A stretch of DNA of 64,000 nucleotides from Diorhabda sublineata (GCF_026230105.1 NC_079474.1:32812294-32876293); one strand, 5' to 3'; counted from the stretch's first letter, positions 1 to 12,200 are shown. Notes: a model not told the origin generated them from the sequence alone. Program-made: numbers and translations.

Positions 1-157
1 AAAATTGAATACGAGGGTTGTACTATTATTTTTGTTGTATTTAAACTGAAATTACTTTCAGTGATAACCTGATTATATTATTATCTTACAAGACATTTCT
101 TTTTCATAATAATTTATATTTCGGATCTTAGTATCCTTAGAAATCTATACCCTTTGC

Positions 158-425
158 CTTGAGTTGGTCTAACCCTAACAGGTAGCAAATGCAAATAAAT
201 TAGAATAGGAGAATATTTCGAAAAACTATCCTAAAATTTAGTCCAGTGAATACAGCCCAATTAGAGCCAAAACCCACTAAAATTAGTTATGTCGCTGATT
301 TAGATAGTTGCGATCTATACATTAAAATATTGGACGCTAATCGATATATTTTTGTTTAAATTTTTAAAATTTCGAATTTTGCAAATAACTCGGATTCTAT
401 GCCGAATTTCGAAAAAAGTGAAGGA
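158..425 (+). repeat. Dispersed repeat family R, copy 1
   Basis: This stretch is nearly identical over its first part to 1126-1460, sharing the phrases ggtctaaccctaacag and tatcctaaaatttagtccag. It ends with a core reading roughly ttttgcaaataactcgg followed by atttcgaaaaaagtg. The same core recurs inverted at 2610-2920 and in the 156-bp satellite at 6513-8158. It has no coding capacity. The class is unknown; a non-autonomous DNA element or a dispersed satellite monomer are both possible. Confidence 0.75.
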
Positions 426-854
426 ATCAAAAAAGAAAGAAAAGAATTTTTAATCAGAAGAGACCTAAAACCAAGAACATTTAGAAGCATAAATATACCA
501 AAACATCTAAGAAATAAGAAATTATTTTTCAAATTCTGTTTAATTCAATGCGGTTTTTAAATATCGACATGTACATTTTGTTATATATGGAAATAACATT
601 CATTATCAAGAGTCAGAATTTATCTTTTTAATAAGCCGAATAAATATAGTTTGGAATATTGAAATCAATTTGATTGAAGTTAAAATCAAAATTAAAACAC
701 AAAGTTTATTTTTTTCATATTTGAAAAAATTCAAATACTTACACAATCATTTTCATTGTATTGAGCCATTTTCTCGCCACCATCTTCCTTTTCCATACTA
801 CAAAATCAGTACAGGAAAGTATTAGTATTCTACCAAGCATTAATAAAATAAATC

Positions 855-856
<2 letters not shown>

Positions 857-937
<81 letters not shown>
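857..937. repeat. (TA)n microsatellite
   Basis: An uninterrupted alternating AT tract of about 81 bp. It creates artificial Tyr-Ile open frames on both strands. The surrounding stretch from about 430 to 1125 holds nothing else I recognise. Confidence 0.97.
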
Positions 938-939
<2 letters not shown>

Positions 940-1125
940 ATAAGGTATTTTTAATAAATATCCCAATCCCAAATGTTAATTATTTACTGATATTATTTTT
1001 GTTTGCTTGGTAAAAAATGTCTCATGAAAATAATGTTCAATTCCTGAACTCACATTTCCCAATAGTCCTTATTTATCAACTTTATTTCACACTGGTTTCA
1101 ACGTCCATGATTTATCAAAAAAAAT

Positions 1126-1500
1126 CTTGAATTGGTCTAACCCTAACAGATAGCAAATACAAATAAATTAGAACAGGAGAATATTTCGAAAAACTATCCT
1201 AAAATTTAGTCCAGTGAATACAACCCAATTAGAGCCAAAATCCACAAAAATTATGTCACTGATTTTCTGGATTTAGGTAGTTCATACATCAAAATTTTGG
1301 CTCCTAAGCGATATATTTTTGTTTAAATTTTAAAAATTTCGAATTTTGCAAATAACTCGGATTCCATGCCGAATTTCGAAAAAAGTAAAAGGATCAAAAA
1401 TGTAGTTCAAAAAATTTCCTGCAAAAAAGGTTTCCTGTAATTTTTTCCTAATCTCAAAATTACTCTTATAAAAAGCGAATTTCGTGTTACAAGATTTTTT
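1126..1500 (+). repeat. Dispersed repeat family R, copy 2
   Basis: Direct copy of 158-425, extended on the right by a segment containing aaaaatgtagttcaaaaaat and cctgcaaaaaagg. That extension is also in the 156-bp satellite unit in diverged form. It faces an inverted copy at 2610-2920, so the two could fold back on each other. The roughly 1.1 kb between them holds no recognisable gene. Confidence 0.72.
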
Positions 1501-2609
1501 CAACAGTGCACTTTTTGCGGATAAATCAAAAAAGACTTAGAAATTTAGAGGTAAATTTCTGAAAATAAAAATGCCGAGCAGGAAATTACTTTCGAAGAAG
1601 CTCAAATATGATTTTTCCTAACCTACAAAAATCCCATAAATCCTCTTTTAAAATCATGATTGACTGTTGTAAGTACTCTGAATTTAAGTGTGGGACGGGG
1701 ATAATCCTTAAAGACGCGATCAAAATAATAAAAACAATTCAACATTTCACTAATCAAAGAGTATTTTGATACGGGCATTTACGACACTTTACGTACTAAA
1801 AAAGAAACACTATGTTTTTTTCGCTATTTTCTTTTAACAATTAAAGTTAAAACTTTACACGTGCACTAATAAAATGTCTTTTGCCGTCTGTCTGTTTTGC
1901 TCCGACTGCGCCCTCTACATCCGTCGAATCTTCGGTCGATGTATTGAAGAAAGTCTCCCAGTAGAAAGAGGTTTCTTTTTTGTAATGGATATCTATATAC
2001 AAGGTGACTGTGCTAATCCGATTCTCTATCACGTAAGCTTTCGTTTCCCCCGGTATGATGCGTTAAAACCAAACCCTCGAAAATCGCAAAAAGATTTAAG
2101 AAAAAAACGTCGTTTTGGAGCTCTTGGCGAGTTTTCAAAATTTTGATGATAAACCGAAAATGGCTGGTATTCAACAACTTATAAAAAAGTAATCAAACTT
2201 GTCAATTATGAAAAAATCTAGCATTAGTAAAAAGTAGTTTTTTTCTTATCACAGAGTGAATTCAAAGGTATAATTGGTCCCATTTTGAAGGTAATCGTCT
2301 AATTGACTAGCTCAAGCGATGGTTAGCTGCTGGGTGCAGCAGAGTCGCAGACATATGTGTTTTAAGTTCACCCAGACAACCAATAAAAAACAATCCCGTT
2401 CGTACTGTTTTCCAAGAGAATTTTACAATTCTGATTTTTTTGCAGATGCAATTGAAAAGTAGAGACTCTAAAGAGTGAAATGTACTTTCTTTCGTACCGA
2501 AATGTTGAGTTTTCGAGGAGATACAGCAATTTCTTTTTCAGACGGGGAGGTAATTTCCCTCAGACTGTACGTGGCGCGAAAACTTTTTAGTAAGATGCGT
2601 CCCCGCATT

Positions 2610-2920
2610 TTACAAAGAAATGACAGTTCTCAGGGAAAAATCACACGGAACTTTTTTTGTAGAAAATTCTTTCAACTACATTTTTGGTCTCTTCACTTTT
2701 TTCGTTATTTGGCATAGATTTCGAGATATTTGCAAAATTCCGATTTTTGAAAATTTAAAAAAAAATATATCGCTTAGCGGCCAAAATTTTGATGTTAACT
2801 TTCACTGCATCGATAAAGCACTCTGAGAACTACCTAAATCCATAAAATCGACGTCATAACTAATTTTCGTGGATCAGGAGGTGTGATCATTGGACTAAAT
2901 TACGAATTCTAAGTCAAATT
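2610..2920 (-). repeat. Dispersed repeat family R, inverted copy
   Basis: Reverse-complement reading matches 1200-1460 through the phrases atttagtcca, atggatttaggtagttc, catcaaaattttggc, taagcgatatattttt and gcgaattttgcaaat-like runs. With copy 2 it forms long inverted arms around 1.7 kb of DNA. No transposase is visible between the arms. Confidence 0.68.
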
Positions 2921-3140
2921 GTTAAATTCTGATTCCCTGATGAGTTCAAGTTGGCAATGGTCTCTAAAATATATAACAAGGGTGGAAAAACGAGACTTTG
3001 AAATACCGCTAATAGACTAACCGATTTTTTGAAAATATTCAATATGATTTCTGATAAACAATTTGGATTTCTCAAGCGAATATCCACGGAGAGCATCTCC
3101 GTGTGTATAGTCCTATTTGAATGATAGCGCTAAAAAATTG

Positions 3141-3760
3141 TTTTGTTACTTGTGACGTTCCAAAATAGAGAAAATATTATTTATCTTATACTCAAATAGC
3201 TTACTAACCCTGGATAGCCAAGGGCAACTCTTCAGCTTTACAGATAATTCTGTGGTGACCACGTTGAAAATAAAACTATCAATTTCCCAATCGTCACAGG
3301 AAATTTTTATTTTCCAGTAAATCTCCAATGGTCCATCATCCGTGATTTTACTTCTTCCGGTGTCTTCCCAATCATTAGATGTTTTATCTCCTTAATTTTT
3401 TCCATCTTCTTCCTTTCTCAGCTGTTCCGTTTCATCGTTTCTTTCATTTTCTGTGCCGAGCAATACTTCAAAATAATCTCTCCAGCACACCATTATATCT
3501 ACTTCATTTACTAGTACTTTCCCTTCCTGGTTCTTGATTATTTACCTTTTCGTCACTTCTAAGACCTTTCAGTACTCTATAGAAGAGTTTCTGGTTTTTT
3601 CTACAGCCTAACTTGTCCCCAAATTCCTCTTATGTCTTCTGTTTGGTATAATATCAACTTTTTACTTTGTTTTTTAAACTATTCGTAAACGTTTTTTTAT
3701 GCTTGGTACGTTTACTATTTCATCTTTTTTGCTTTAACTATCTGTTTTTTGTTATCGTTT
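3141..3760 (-). mobile_element. Degenerate non-LTR retrotransposon fragment (EN-RT linker region)
   Basis: On the minus strand a frame reads EFGDKLGCRKNQKLFYRVLK and, further on in another frame, VCWRDYFEVLLG. These match the linker between endonuclease and reverse transcriptase in RTE-like insect non-LTR elements, where the pattern is roughly NQK-x-FY-x-VLK followed by W-x-x-YF-x-x-LL. Stops and frame changes show it is dead. No endonuclease or reverse transcriptase motif is visible next to it, and the ends are unclear. Confidence 0.6.
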
Positions 3761-4383
3761 GATAGAGCTCACACAGGTGAAAAAAAAAACAAAACAAAAG
3801 CTCTATAATAAAACTAAGATTGATTTAAAAGAGGTTACTTGTTGAAATAATTCTCCACAAGTTATCTATCTATTCACATTAAACGCTTATTGCTTATTAT
3901 TTTGGGCCTAGTTTCTTCTTTCTCTCCAACTTTAAGTCCACAGATGTTCAGTGCCATTTGGTGAACTTCGATAATAAATAGAGCTTAAGATGAAATTGAA
4001 ATAATAAGAACTATGATTACTAGTCAATATTCTCTTAGTAATTAATTCAGATTACGTGCTAGTTTTAGATAAATTAAATAGCCTCATGTTATAAATGTCA
4101 ACAAACGCTTTCTAGTACATACCTCGAATTTCTAAATCCGGTTTTGCAAACAGGATGCCGTGCCACGTCCTAAATGGCTTTTACAAGCATCAGTCCCATC
4201 CTCCACAAGCCAATCCTATACATTGCTTTGTTAAAGCGCATTTTCGGTAGAATGAATATAATTTAAAAGCGTTCCGTTCTGGAAAGCTTAGGACATAGAA
4301 ATATGAGAAAAATATATATATAAAAAAAGATAATTGAATTTTATTTTTCATCGTGATAAATAAAATTCTGTCAAATAAATTCT
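3761..4383. other. Intergenic, nothing recognised
   Basis: AT-rich sequence with no long frame, no recognisable transposon motif and no clear repeat. Confidence 0.5.
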
Positions 4384-5250
4384 ACGTTGAACGGATTTAT
4401 ATTTACTGAATAGAAAGACGAAATTAATTTTCTGATTTACAACTTTTGACAAAATAACTATATCCAGTGATCTTTCCCATCTTATTTATCAGTGTTTTAA
4501 ATACGAGGGATATACAAAAAGTAATTAGCTGATAACGTATATTTTAGTATCTTGTACATTGTTGAATTTCCGTTAAAAGACAGTAAATCAACGTTGGAGA
4601 AAACTCTCTGAAAACATTTTTGTTAACTGTATGAAATACAAAAAAATATAAAGCAAATAAAACGAATCTGGTTCGAAGGACCAAATGTACGATCCGGTGT
4701 TATGGATCTTTACTTTTAATAACACCTATAGGAATGTACAATTAACACCAAAATATACGTGAAATCGGGTTTTGATTAGTTCTCTCAAATACATTCAACG
4801 TTGAACTGATTTATATTTACTGAATAGAAAGACGAAATTAATTTTCTGATTTACAACTTTTTACAAAATAACTATATCCAGTGATCTTTCCCATCTCATT
4901 TATCAGTCCTAGCATCGTTGTAAATACGAGGGATATACAAAAAGTAACGAGCTGATAATGTACATTTTAGTATCTTGTACATTGTTGAATTTCCATCAAA
5001 AGTCAGTAAATGGATAGAACTATCTGAAAACATTTTTGTTAACTGGATAAAATGATACAAAAAAATATAAAGCAAATAAAACGAATCCGGCTCGAAGGAC
5101 CAAATGTACGATCCGATGCTATGAATCTTTACTTTTGATAATACCTATAAGCTTTCGAACTAAACGATTCACTTCCAAATATTTGATAGCACCTATAATC
5201 TTTAGGAATGTACAATTAACCACAAAATATGCCTGAAATCGAGTTGTGAT
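4384..5250 (+). repeat. Tandem direct duplication, unit about 414 bp
   Basis: The block starting gttgaacggatttatattta at 4385 recurs as gttgaactgatttatattta about 414 bp later. Both copies contain ttactgaatagaaagacg, cagtgatctttcccatct, cgagggatatacaaaaagta and gaaggaccaaatgtacgatc. The second copy has small insertions near 5140-5200. There is no coding frame; it looks like a local segmental duplication of a non-coding repeat. Confidence 0.85.
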
Positions 5251-5527
5251 TAATAAGATGCCAAATTAGATAGAATACAAAATGAACTTTAGCGAATAGA
5301 GATTTAATCATATAAGATTTTATCCCATCATCATTTTGTGATTTCTGGTTTTTCTAAAGACATTTGTAGTTTTATTGTTTATTAAAATATATACCATCAT
5401 CTAAGTATTCCATTTTTTTTTAATTCCGGACATAATATAGACTATTTCCTTCGAAAAATTTAAGCCAACCAAAAAGCTGTAATATTTTATATTTACCTAG
5501 CAACGATCAAATTTCAGCGATAATACT

Positions 5528-5563
5528 GCACTAGTGCAAATTATCGATAATTTGCACTAGTGC
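5528..5563. repeat. Perfect 36-bp palindrome
   Basis: The segment reads gcactagtgcaaattatc and then its exact reverse complement, giving an 18-bp arm with no loop. The centre is tatcgata. It would extrude as a cruciform or hairpin. A second inverted repeat lies 130 bp downstream. Confidence 0.95.
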
Positions 5564-5687
5564 CAAATTTTCGTCTAGGATTAATAAACATCATTTGGTT
5601 TTAATTTTATATTTTAAGAAAAGGAACAATTATTGTTTATTTTAAATTAAATTTTTCTCAGGAAATAGTCTGCCAAAATGCCCTCTC

Positions 5688-5772
5688 GTGCATGTCAAAT
5701 TGTCTCATAATTTCCTCTCGTGCGCATTCGCGCACTCGAGAAAATTAAATTATCGACAATTTGACATGCACT
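5688..5772. repeat. Imperfect inverted repeat (foldback)
   Basis: The left arm gtgcatgtcaaattgtc pairs with the right arm gacaatttgacatgcac. Inside is a second pairing around cgtgcgcattcgcgcac. The tetranucleotide context tatcga links it to the palindrome at 5528-5563, so both may belong to one short inverted-repeat element. The following stretch to 6512 holds nothing else recognised. Confidence 0.8.
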
Positions 5773-6512
5773 CGGGACATTAATATTGATAATTCTGATT
5801 CCTCTATGCATTTAGAAACTATGTTTCTGAAACTTTTCTTGGCTTTTTATTTTCTTCTAAGTTATTGCACACCAATTTCCGATTGTTTCTGATTTATTTC
5901 TATTGCAGAATCGACATACAAAAAAAGATCTTCAAACTTGATAGCGTCTTAGTCAACAACGTAAAATGAGAGTGGTTAATTTCCATTTCAGATATTTCGG
6001 AAGGGTCTCTTGAAAGTAGACCCTGCTAAAAATATCTCAAAAATTTAGAGCACTAATTCCATTTTCTAAACCTTTTAACTTCAATTTGACTTCATTACGT
6101 CAATTTTTTGTCGAAAGTTTTATGTTCAAGTTGTGAGTATTTAGGTCGCTCCCTAAGAAAAAATAGGATGTTCGAGTGTATAATTTAGAAACTATACTGA
6201 GATATAAGTTCTGATATCGCAACTTCAAAGGCCTATAACTCAGAAAAAAAGGACCGTATGAGAACAATTTTTGTCACAGAATTATTTTCATGTTATCTAA
6301 TTCCCTAACATCCTGGTAGTCCTGGAACACCATGTATAAAGCAGTGATAAAAATAATTAGAACCCATAGTGCTAACAAAAAAAAATAAGAAAGTAAATTG
6401 AGGATGTTTAAGAAGAAAATTCCTGTAGTTTTCATTAAATTAACTAGTTTTCCTGCTATTATGTAATAAAGGTAAATTAGGCGGTTTTGAGCTAAAACCT
6501 TAAATTAAATTT

Positions 6513-8158
6513 CAAAATTTCTACCTTAAAACGAGTTTATACACTCAAAAATATTTTGAATCGCCAATAACTCAAAAAATACGAGGAATTCGAAAAAAGT
6601 GCTGATGCAAAAAATGTAGAATACAACAATTTCTACAAAAAAGTGTCCCAAGTATTTGTTCCTAATATCAAAATTTCTACCTTAAAACGAGTTTATACAC
6701 TCAAAAATATTTGGAATCGCCAATAACTCAAAAAATACGAGGAATTCGAAAAAAGTGCTGATGCAAAAAATGTAGAATACAACAATTTCTACAAAAAAGT
6801 GTCCCAAGTATTTGTTCCTAATATCAAAATTTCTACCTTAAAACGAGTTTATACACTCAAAAATATTTTGAATCGCCAATAACTCAAAAAATACGAGGAA
6901 TTCGAAAAAAGTGCTGATGCAAAAAATGTAGAATACAACATTTTCTACAAAAAAGTGTCCCAAGTATTTGTTCCTAATATCAAAATTTCTACCTTAAAAC
7001 GAGTTTATACTCAAAAATATTTTGAATCGCCAATAACTCAAAAAATACGAGGAATTTGAAAAAAGTGCTGATGCAAAAAATGTAGAATACAACATTTTCT
7101 ACAAAAAAGTGTCCTAAGTATTTGTTCCTAATATCAAAATTTCTACCTTAAAACGAGTTTATACTCAAAAATATTTTGAATCGCCAATAACTCAAAAAAT
7201 ACGAGGAATTTGAAAAAAGTGCTGAGGCAAAAGATGTAGAATACAACATTTTCTACAAAAAAGTATCCCAAGTATTTGTTCCTAGTATCAAAATTTCTAC
7301 CTTAAAACGAGTTTATATACTCAAAAATATTTTGAATCGTGAATAACTCAAAAAATACGAGGAATTCGAAAAAAGTGCTGAGGCAAAAGATTTAGAATAC
7401 AACATTTTCTACAAAAAAGTATCCCAAGTATTTGTTCCTAATATCAAAATTTCTACCTTAAAACGAGTTTATACACTCAAAAATATTTTGAATCGTGAAT
7501 AACTCAAAAAATACGAGGAATTCGAAAAAAGTGCTGAGGCAAAAAATGTAGAATAAAACATTTTCTACAAAAAAGTATCCCAAGTATTTGTTCCTAGTAT
7601 CAAAATTTCTACCTTAAAACGAGTTTATATACTCAAAAATATTTTGAATCGTGAATAACTCAAAAAATACGAGGAATTCGAAAAAAGTGCTGATGCAAAA
7701 AATGTAGAATACAACAATTTCTACAAAAAAGTGTCCCAAGTATTTGTTCCTAATATCAAAATTTCTACCTTAAAACGAGTTTATACTCTCAAAAATATTT
7801 TGAATCGCCAATAACTCAAAAAATACGAGAAATTCGAAAAAAGTGCTGAGGCAAAAGATGTAGAATACAACATTTTCTACAAAAAAGTATCCCAAGTATT
7901 TGTTCCTAATATCAAAATTTCTACCTTAAAACGAGTTTATACACTCAAAAATATGTTGAATCGCCAATAACTCAAAAAATACGAGGAATTCGAAAAAAGT
8001 GCTGATGCAAAAAATGTAGAATACAACATTTTCTACAAAAAAGTATCCCAAGTATTTGTTCCTAATATCAAAATTTCTACCTTAAAACGAGTTTATACAC
8101 TCAAAAATATTTTGAATCGCCAATAACTCAAAAAATACGATAGAATTCGAAAAAAAGT
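6513..8158 (+). repeat. 156-bp satellite array, about 10.5 copies
   Basis: The unit begins caaaatttctaccttaaaac. Copies start at about 6513, 6669, 6825, 6981, 7135, 7289, 7445, 7601, 7757, 7913 and 8069. The period is 156 bp, with two 154-bp units that lack an ac dinucleotide. Copies differ by a few substitutions, such as gatgc/gaggc and cgccaat/cgtgaat, arranged as interspersed variants. The unit shares the core aactcaaaaaatacgagga and ttcgaaaaaagtg with the dispersed family R. The array is non-coding. Confidence 0.96.
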
Positions 8159-8454
8159 GGCCAAAACTAAAATAATAATCAACCAAAAACGATGATAGTG
8201 TTCGCGTTTTCTTTTTAAAACCAAGAAGTAGTTAATGTGTGTTATATATATATGAAAATATTGATAATAACACGAACGACAAATTTCTCGTGGGATTTGC
8301 TTATTTGTATGGCGAGTGATGAAATATAACGATGCATTTTAATTTTTTGAAAATGAAGTAGTTTTCCAAGAGTAAGAGCAGTTTCCAAGTGCGCCTTGAA
8401 GTTGGCTTGAATTCGCACTGGTGGAAATTCGCGAGCGGATACTCCGGCCTTCAG

Positions 8455-8660
8455 CGTTGAGGGAAATTTATTCAAAAATAGTGACTCAAGACTTTTTTAT
8501 AGAAAATTTCGTGCTCTACATTTTTTGTTACGACAGTTTTTTTCGAATTTTTTTTAGTTTTCGAGTAATTCGTATTCCAAAATTTCGAGGCTTATTCAGT
8601 AACCGAAAACCTCTGAGATCTAAAAAATCAGAATTTAATTTTGGGGGTTTAATCCAATTT
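8455..8660 (-). repeat. Dispersed repeat family R, diverged inverted copy
   Basis: Contains cttttttatagaaaatttc, ctctacattttttgtta and gtaattcgtattccaaaatt in the orientation opposite to the adjacent satellite array, matching the inverted copy at 2610-2920. It lies about 300 bp past the end of the array, so array and copy form an inverted pair. The next 900 bp (8661-9560) hold no recognisable gene. Confidence 0.6.
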
Positions 8661-9562
8661 TACCTGTACTAATGATTGTATTACCATTTATTGGCATTCG
8701 AAATTTAATATCCCGCAATATTAGGCGAAATTAATTTTGTTACTGGGCGTATTTGGTTCAATGTAAATAACGCATATACTCTCCAATCAATTATAATTAA
8801 TTATATCACAAAGAAGAGAGATTATGAACGTTTCGCTGGTTTAGATTTTAGTTTAAAAGTTTATCCGTGGCTTCAACAGAGAGGATTAAGACAGTTTCAT
8901 GAAAAATAAAAAAAAAAGGCGGATTAATCTGCCTTAGTAAGAGTCCTACTCTACCCGATCTAGGTGGCAGCAAATCCATGAGGGTATCCCCTTCGGAAAA
9001 AAAATATAGTTAGAACACGAAAAATCCTACAAAAAAAAGCATTAGGATAAGGATCGGCGGCCATCAGCAGAACATCTTCTTATCACTCTTTCAATTTAGT
9101 TGTCCAATAAATTGTATGCTATTTCTGCTCAAAGTATAGAAGATCTCTAAGTTTCTGTATGATTTTTGATCGTCAATGGTTTTTTAGAATCGATCTCTAT
9201 AGGTTTCAGATGCAACGATCTAGGTAAAACTTTATCTTTCTATTTCTTCTAAAGCCAACTCAGCTCGACGTGGTCTCTCATTATCACAAAAAAATGAACT
9301 GTGGGTCTATAGCAGAATCTGCACATCGATAATGCATCTTCATATGCCGGCAATATTCCTGTCAATATTCATAAATTATTCTTGTTTGAGTTAATCTTCT
9401 GTATAATGCTTCGAAAGACATTATGAAGCACCTGAAGAAGTACCAGAAAAAATATAGCAATGATAATGATGCAGTTGTCGAACAAGAAGTGAAAAGAGAA
9501 TTTTGGTGAATCTTTGTGAGTGAAGAATTTTAGCGATTTTGTTCCCAGAGTGAGATTTTTCA

Positions 9563-10254
9563 AAAACTCATTTCACCGGGTCATCCAACCCCGAACGGTA
9601 TGACTGAACGTAATGTTCAAACTCTTAAACATCGATAAAAAAACCATGGCTGGCGATCCAGACCCCATGTATGTAAAAGTCCGCCAGATCTTGTCCACTC
9701 CATTGGCTTGTGGAAAATCTCCAGCAGAGCTTTACTTTGGAAGAAACATCAGATGCCAACTGGATGTACTTCGTCCAATAAATCACAAGCCAAAAGTCGA
9801 TCATGGTCTCAAGAGCCGCCAATTAAACGTGGAAGATCGCGTATTGTCGAGCTACTATGCCATCAACTGGAATCAATGGAAACTTGGTACCCTTCTCAAG
9901 AAGCTTGGAAGACTTCACTACATCATTCATCTCGACGATCAACAAGCGGAGATGAAGCGTCACATTGACCAGCTTCGCCGTTCAGAAATTCCAAAGAAGA
10001 AGGTTCACTTTGCCCCTGAATCAGAAGAAGATGATTTGCAACCTACCTCGATTGCTCATTCTCCTCCAAACCTCCATGACTTTCAACCTATTCATGATCC
10101 ATATTCTGACCGTACTCAACGAGGGAGACCAAGTTCTGGCCTGAGTCGGACTCCATCACCAGAGGTTCCAATTGCAGGGCCCACTACTAATGTCAGGCGT
10201 TCCAGCCACCCTGGCAAAGCGCACTCTTACTTGAAAGACTATATAACGTCTTGA
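9563..10254 (+). pseudogene. Gypsy-like LTR retrotransposon pol, integrase C-terminal part
   Basis: The end of an LTR-retrotransposon integrase. At 9563-9610 one frame reads HPTPNGMTERNVQTLKHR, the conserved end of the integrase core. After a frameshift, an open frame from 9613 continues with TPLACGKSPAELYFGRNIR and then a C-terminal barrel-like stretch ending IDQLRRSEI, typical of Ty3/gypsy integrases. The last 90 residues are Ser/Pro-rich and end at a stop at 10254. The catalytic D,D part, reverse transcriptase and gag are absent, so this is a 5'-truncated remnant. No envelope-like frame follows. Confidence 0.85.
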
Positions 10255-10268
10255 TAAGCATGGGAGAC

Positions 10269-10490
10269 TGTTATGACTATCATAGTTAAAGCGGTGTAAT
10301 CGTGAAATTAGAACATTAATAGGATGATACCGCGTCTGCGTAGTTTGTAGTGACTTTTTAGTAATTTTTTTTTAAATTATTCAATTCATCATTGTGTCAG
10401 ATATAAAAACACGACTATCAAAGAAATCAGGTTCATCTCATTTCATTTTGTGTTCATCGATACCTTAATAATTATTTAATATTGCAAACA
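10269..10490 (+). repeat. Possible 3' LTR of the gypsy-like remnant
   Basis: Just after the pol stop comes a purine run, gcatgggagac, that could be a polypurine tract. A segment follows that starts TGTTATGAC and could end TTGCAAACA, about 222 bp, with the TG...CA ends expected of an LTR. A TATA-like tataaaa lies at about 10401. No 5' LTR is in the window, so the right boundary is inferred. The stretch 10491-10994 shows nothing else. Confidence 0.45.
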
Positions 10491-10994
10491 GTTAAATTTT
10501 TATTTTATTTTTAATACTATTAATAATACATCAAACGATATACTTCGATCTTTGACATTTACATATATTGTCAATACGTTGTATTTGCTGTTGATTCCTT
10601 CCGCTTCATCTTCTCCAACTTTTTTCCCATAGTTTTCTCTTTAAACTCGATTTATTCGATACTGTTCTAAAAGAACTATCCGTTGAAGCTCTTTGGTTGT
10701 CAAACCTTATGCTTAGTAATTGTCTTGTTGGCAATAGGGATTTGACAATCTTGACACTATTGTATTGGGGGTTTTATGATTAATTTATTCTTTTCTTACG
10801 TAATAGAAGCTTCACTCGCTATATGCTGAGTAAATCCATCTTCATTATCAATTTGCATTACCTACGATTCTTCCAATTGTAAGATTACTGTCGCCTTCCA
10901 TAACCTTCTCTCCAATCCCAACAGTTTGATTACTTCATCTCCAGGTTTCTTCAAGTCATTTCATTTCTTCATCCTTCATTTGACATTTTATCTG

Positions 10995-12200
10995 TTGTTT
11001 TTGACTTTTAACGCGTCGTTTTAGACGTTTTTTACGTTCAATGTTTGGTTTTTGGCGTTTTGTCTCTCGTTTTTGACCTTTAATGCGTGGTTTTTGACGT
11101 TTTGTGTGTTGTTTTTGACGTTTTTTGACGTTTAACGCGTCGTTTTAGACGTTTTTTGACGTTCAATGTGTGGTTTTTGGCGTTTTGTCTGTCGTTTTTG
11201 ACCTTTAATGCGTGGTTTTTGATGTTTTGTGTGTTGTTTTTGACGTTTTTTGACGTTTAATGCGTCGTTTTAGGCGTTTTTTGACGTTCAATGTTCAGTT
11301 TTTGGCGTTTTGTCTGTCGTTTTTGACCGTTAAAGCGTGGTTTTTTACGTTTTGTGTGTTGTTTTTGACGTTTTTTGACATTTAATGCGTCGTTTTAGGC
11401 GTTTTTTGATGCTTAATGCGTGGTTTTTTGACGTTTTGTCTGTCGTTTTGTGACCTATAAAGCGTGATTTTTGACGTTTTGTGTGTCGTTTTTGACCTAT
11501 AAAGCGTGGTTTTTGACGTTTTGTCTGTCGTTTTTAACCTATAAAGCGTGGTTTTTGACGTTTTGTGTGTCGTTTTTGACCTATAAAGCGTGGTTTTTGA
11601 CGTTTTGTCTGTCGTTTTTAACCTATAAAGCGTGGTTTTTGACGTTTTGTGTGTCGTTTTTGACTTATAAAGCGTGGTTTTTGACGTTTTGTCTGTCGTT
11701 TTGTGACCTATAAAGCGTGATTTTTGACGTTTTGTGTGTCGTTTTTGACCTATAAAGCGTGGTTTTTGACGTTTTGTCTGTCGTTTTTAACCTATAAAGC
11801 GTGGTTTTTGACGTTTTGTGTGTCGTTTTTGACCTATAAAGCGTGGTTTTTGACGTTTTGTCTGTCGTTTTTAACCTATAAAGCGTGGTTTTTGACGTTT
11901 TGTGTGTCGTTTTTGACTTATAAAGCGTGGTTTTTGACGTTTTGTCTGTCGTTTTTAACCTATAAAGCGTGGTTTTTGACGTTTTGTGTGTTTTTTTTAC
12001 GTTTAATGCGTGGTTTCTGACGTTTTTTGACGTTTAACACGTCGTTTTTGACGTTTGATGGGTGATTTTCGACGTTTTTTGTGTCGTTTCTGACGTTTAA
12101 TGCGTCGTTTACGCTGTGTTATGTATTACGTGACTATTTTTTTGACGTGCAACGTATACCGTTTTATACATCGTTTTTGACGTTTGACAAGACCGACTCC
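10995..12200 (+). repeat. 42-bp minisatellite with higher-order repeats
   Basis: The basic 42-bp unit is made of cgttttgtgtgtcgtttttg and acctataaagcgtggttttt plus ga. Between 11471 and 12000 alternate units carry gtgtgtc or gtctgtc, giving an 84-bp period. The block starting at 11471 recurs at 11724 after 253 bp. Upstream (about 10995-11460) the same motif runs with a longer period of about 125 bp, seen from the marker gtgtgttgtttttgacg at about 11104, 11229 and 11354. The open frames it creates, a repeating 14-residue phrase, are a side effect of a unit length divisible by three. Confidence 0.95.

Noticed and set aside
739..972. Open frames of Tyr-Ile repeats on both strands
   Set aside because: Created by the (TA)n microsatellite.
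6513..8158. CRISPR-like array
   Set aside because: Whole 156-bp units repeat with no unique spacers, in a eukaryotic context.
11471..12020. Two open frames with a repeating 14-residue phrase
   Set aside because: The 42-bp minisatellite unit is a multiple of three without stops; no start context, splice sites or family.
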